DNA of 64,000 nt. Origin: Megamerina dolium (taxonomy: Eukaryota; Arthropoda; Insecta; Diptera; Megamerinidae). How positions within the stretch are numbered: the first letter of the stretch is position 1; the number at the start of each line of letters is the position of its first letter. Under the pieces are notes generated by a model. It was not told the DNA's origin. It ran no database searches and saw only the letters and a program-made list of their open reading frames with translations. Positions 60,970 to 64,000 of the stretch are shown piece after piece. The stretch lies in contig OY978526.1 in NCBI GenBank assembly GCA_963854835.1, positions 74,744,418 to 74,808,417 of the forward strand, written 5' to 3'. The translations under genes were made by a program, and so were the position numbers.

Positions 60970-61162
60970 TCATTCTGTTGTTGGTGTTGTTGTTTTGTAT
61001 ACAATATTATTGTTTGTTGGGCGCTATTTTTCGTATGCTGAAATGAATGCCAAATTTGCCTTAGACCCAAAGAATGTCATGATGACAAAGTTGCTGCCCT
61101 CTCCAGATCCAGACATAATTCGACGACAACAAATATGTAGATATTGTTTACAACAAGTACGT
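60970..61162 (+). CDS. Candidate coding exon with a membrane-spanning segment
   Basis: A pyrimidine-rich acceptor (TTCATATTCGATTCTAG) ends at 60969. Two in-frame donors end the exon, at 61156 (CAA|GTACGT) or 61162 (CGT|GTATGT). The peptide starts with a hydrophobic stretch (VVGVVVLYTILLFVG) and then becomes polar with mixed codons: YAEMNAKFALDPKNVMMTKL, then LPSPDPDIIRRQQICRYCLQQ, shown in two parts. The layout suggests a transmembrane helix followed by a cytosolic segment of a surface protein. The hydrophobic part is partly encoded by GTTGTTGGTGTTGTT simple sequence, which weakens the case. I do not recognise the family, and no adjoining exons were found in the window. Confidence 0.38.
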
Positions 61163-61720
61163 GTATGTGACAAAAAAAAATAAAAATAAAAATAAAAATC
61201 GAAAATAACCAACACAACAGCAAGAATTTAATAAGTACTACTAAGTATATTAGGCAACATCAAGCACTCTACAAGAATATAAATGTGTGGGTTCATTACG
61301 AAAACATTCATGTGAAATAATATTGGCTTGAGCCAAAATCGAAAACAATGAAAACTGTATAACTTTACTAGACAACAAGCATTTACACTTTAATAATTCA
61401 AATCGGAAATAAATCGGAAAATAAAATGCTGAATCAGTTTATCGAAAATAATGATTAATTCAATAATTTTGATAAAACATAATATATAAAATGACACGAA
61501 CCTGTAATAAAACAGATAGACGGCTAGAGCCTTATGGTGAGTTTTACTTAAATAATTTTATATTGCAGTGTGCATAGTCATAAATCGTTCATTCTAAAAT
61601 ATATTTTTGTATGAAGAATATTTCTAGCTTTTGTTCGATTACGTTCATTCTTGAACAATTTGGTACAATGATAGAACTAAACTTCTGGAACGAGTTTCGA
61701 CTAGATCACTTCACATTTAC
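61163..61720. other. Unassigned AT-rich sequence
   Basis: Nothing supported. Confidence 0.4.
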
Positions 61721-62110
61721 CTATGATAAAGTCTGAAAACATACAAATGGGAATATTCTCTTATATGGGAGGTAGGCGTGCTTTTTATTCGATTACACTC
61801 ATTTTTAACTATATTTATTTATTCGTAAAAATACTATTTTTTTTACTAAATTGCAACTCAATAACTTTATATTTTCGAGCACTGTGCCAGCAAACATCGA
61901 GAAGAATTCATATTTTTGTATGGAAGGTAGTCATGATTTTTATTCGATTATGCCCAAACTCAAGCATATTTATTTGTTAGTAAAAGAAATAGTTTGTACT
62001 GAATTTCAACTCAATAACTCTCTATTTTCGAGCAAACATCGAAAAGGAACCATACTTTTGTATGAGAGGTGGGAGTGATGTTCATTCTATTACACTTATT
62101 CATGAACTCA
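61721..62110 (+). repeat. T150 tandem repeat, reversed relative to 40 kb
   Basis: Three units with TTTTGTATGGAAGGTAGTCA-like boxes at about 61753, 61915 and 62058. Each is followed by TTTTATTCGATTACACTC-like sequence, and CAACTCAATAACT.T.TATTT recurs in the last two units. The step is about 143-160 bp. Confidence 0.6.
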
Positions 62111-64000
62111 TCCATTCGTTGGCAAATATATTCTCATATGTATATACACCTATATCGATTTTCAGCTCAATATTATTATTAAATATTTCAAATTTTTCAA
62201 ATATTGCTTCTTATAATTATGGTCCTTAATATTTTCATAGACATACTCGTATACATGACACTATATGTGCCTACATCGTCAGACTTCATTGTTTCGTTGC
62301 TCAATTATTATGAACATCTATGAACCATTTATTTACTCAAGCACTTATTTATATATTTAACAATATATAGAGACTAGACAATTTGCAACTACATACAAGT
62401 ACGAGTACATTAAAATTGCTGGGTAAATGTTGCGTAAACGCATATAAAACTAATATGTATACAAAAAAAAAAAAAAAAAAACTCAAATATAGAAATGCCG
62501 TCACCACTACTGAAGAGCAATAAAAAATTGGCAATGAGCAATAATAAAGAAGCAAAAAATAGGAAGAAAAAAAAAGAACAAAATTCAAAATATCCATAAA
62601 TTCCACATCATACGACTATATGTACTACAATCATATGTACACATATAAAGTGTGTAATATGCAATAGGCGGTAAGAGAAAAATTGAGATATATGTACTCA
62701 TATATATAGTATATGTTTTCATAATCCCAATATACGCCCAAATACGGCTTACTCCAAAATTGAGTATCCTTATACACATACGAATGGAATGGGAGCATAT
62801 ACATTTGAACATACTTATATATTAACATATATTACATATTTATGTATTACATATATACATATTTACATATATATATTTATATGCATATACGCATTCGACT
62901 TCATAGTATAGCGTAAATAAAAAATACTGTTTGCGCTTCATGAAATTTTAATACAATAAAGCCAAATATTTCAATAAGTATTCTAGTAGTGTTGTTTTTT
63001 TCGCTTATAGTACATATCGATATACATATATTTGTAAGTAGGTACATTAGAGTTGTCCTACAAATAAATAACGAAATGGGACTTTCTGAAAGACATTTGC
63101 AAAAAAATGTACTGAAGAAGCTTTTCATAACGTAGTCATATCAAAATTAAAGTTGTATTTGGAAATTTTCAAGTTCTTTCTATGATAAGTATTTTTCTGT
63201 GAAAACACTTTGTAAAATTCGTTTTTCTTACAAATATTATTTTTTTCGCAACACTCAAAATATGAATATTGCAAAATTCGAACTGGACACATGATTTTCA
63301 ATACTTTAATTTTTAAAAAGATTACTAAGAATGAGAAGAATACGTCAATAGGTTGAAACAAAATCTCACTTTCAACACATCAACTCAAACCATTACGCCA
63401 TTTCATTTAACTGACGAAAAATTATTTTTTAATTCGACCTAAATCATCACGATACAAATGTGGCCCTGGTGGATACTAAAATTGACAAAGTTCCAATATT
63501 GACTCGGGCAAATGAGTTTTGACAAAAACAACTGCTCAGCGTGTTCAATGAAATTTGTATTACAGCCAAACCGAAGTTCCAGCTCATTTATTCAATATTT
63601 TCTTAACCAAAATTTAAACTCAAGCAGCATTTATAAAATTCTAATAGCTGACTAATCGTATTTCTGCATATACTACAAAGATGAGGTTCTTGCTCATTTC
63701 GTCCAATATTTTCTTACCTCAATATAAACACGTAGACCCATAGTTATAGTCAAATTAGAGTAATCTTAAAGTTTTAATTGATTTGTTTGACATATTTTCC
63801 ATACAAAAAATTACTACGAGCAATAAGGTCAAACAACATTTATACAAATTTAATAAGTGACGCAATAATGGTTCTATAAGTACGACCCACCAATTCACAT
63901 AGAATTTAGTGATTTTGTCGGTTTACTTGTAATTGATTTTCGTAGAAAATCTCCACCTCCAAAAAAAACTTCACTAAAACAGTAATTTTAATTAAATTTT
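62111..64000. other. Unassigned sequence; weak duplication near 63.6 kb
   Basis: No gene supported. CTCATTTATTCAATATTTTC (63583) and CTCATTTCGTCCAATATTTT (63692) with their flanks suggest a degenerate duplication with a step of about 110 bp. ACATAT-type simple sequence fills 62800-62890. Confidence 0.4.

Overview
The window looks like nuclear DNA from a higher fly. It is very AT-rich. It has short introns (59-89 bp), mariner and RTE debris, a tRNA-headed SINE and a CYP4-clan P450 closest in pattern to the dipteran CYP313 group. A tephritid fruit fly is my best guess from the repeat style, but that is inference. Coding density is very low and most of the 64 kb is intergenic or intronic sequence packed with old repeats.

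Genes. (1) An apparently intact eight-exon cytochrome P450 lies on the minus strand (14103-16163). Its splice joints give a 511-residue protein with all core P450 motifs. A possible relic of a tandem paralogue's first exon lies 59 bp downstream (13795-14043). (2) At 41102-42217 (minus) is a long A-rich 5'UTR exon. It ends in a signal-peptide coding segment and a perfect splice donor in phase 1, so it should be the 5' part of a secreted or surface protein gene. No later exon is visible in the 41 kb downstream, so the P450 may sit inside its first coding intron. (3) Weaker exon candidates are 60970-61162 (plus, membrane-spanning segment), 9862-10098 (plus, gag-like) and 1824-2335 (plus, untranslated).

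Mobile DNA. Five RTE-type non-LTR fragments occur. The best (25900-27409) has a reverse transcriptase with one frameshift, an (AAGT)n tail and a 14-bp target duplication. Seven copies of a tRNA-derived SINE occur with two alternative 3' tails, and several have target duplications. Six mariner or mariner-like relics occur, including two internally deleted copies of one family and one remarkable element with about 190-bp inverted repeats around a transposase N-terminus. There are also R1/LOA-like non-LTR scraps. Several retroelement tails end in (CCTAA)n.

Tandem-structured dispersed repeats. A family with a monomer of about 155 bp (called T155 here) recurs in about nine blocks in both orientations. 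A second family of about 150 bp (T150) occurs at 40.1 and 61.7 kb. A family carrying GGGCGTGG boxes includes a 1.3-kb element with 14-bp terminal inverted repeats inserted into a T155 array. Insertions are nested in several places and give a readable order of events. I found no bacterial-type operon, CRISPR array, rRNA or functional tRNA, and no clearly new enzymatic system. The most unusual items are the long-palindrome mariner, the SINE with inverted ends beside a long (TA)n tract, the alternative SINE tails and the T155 family.
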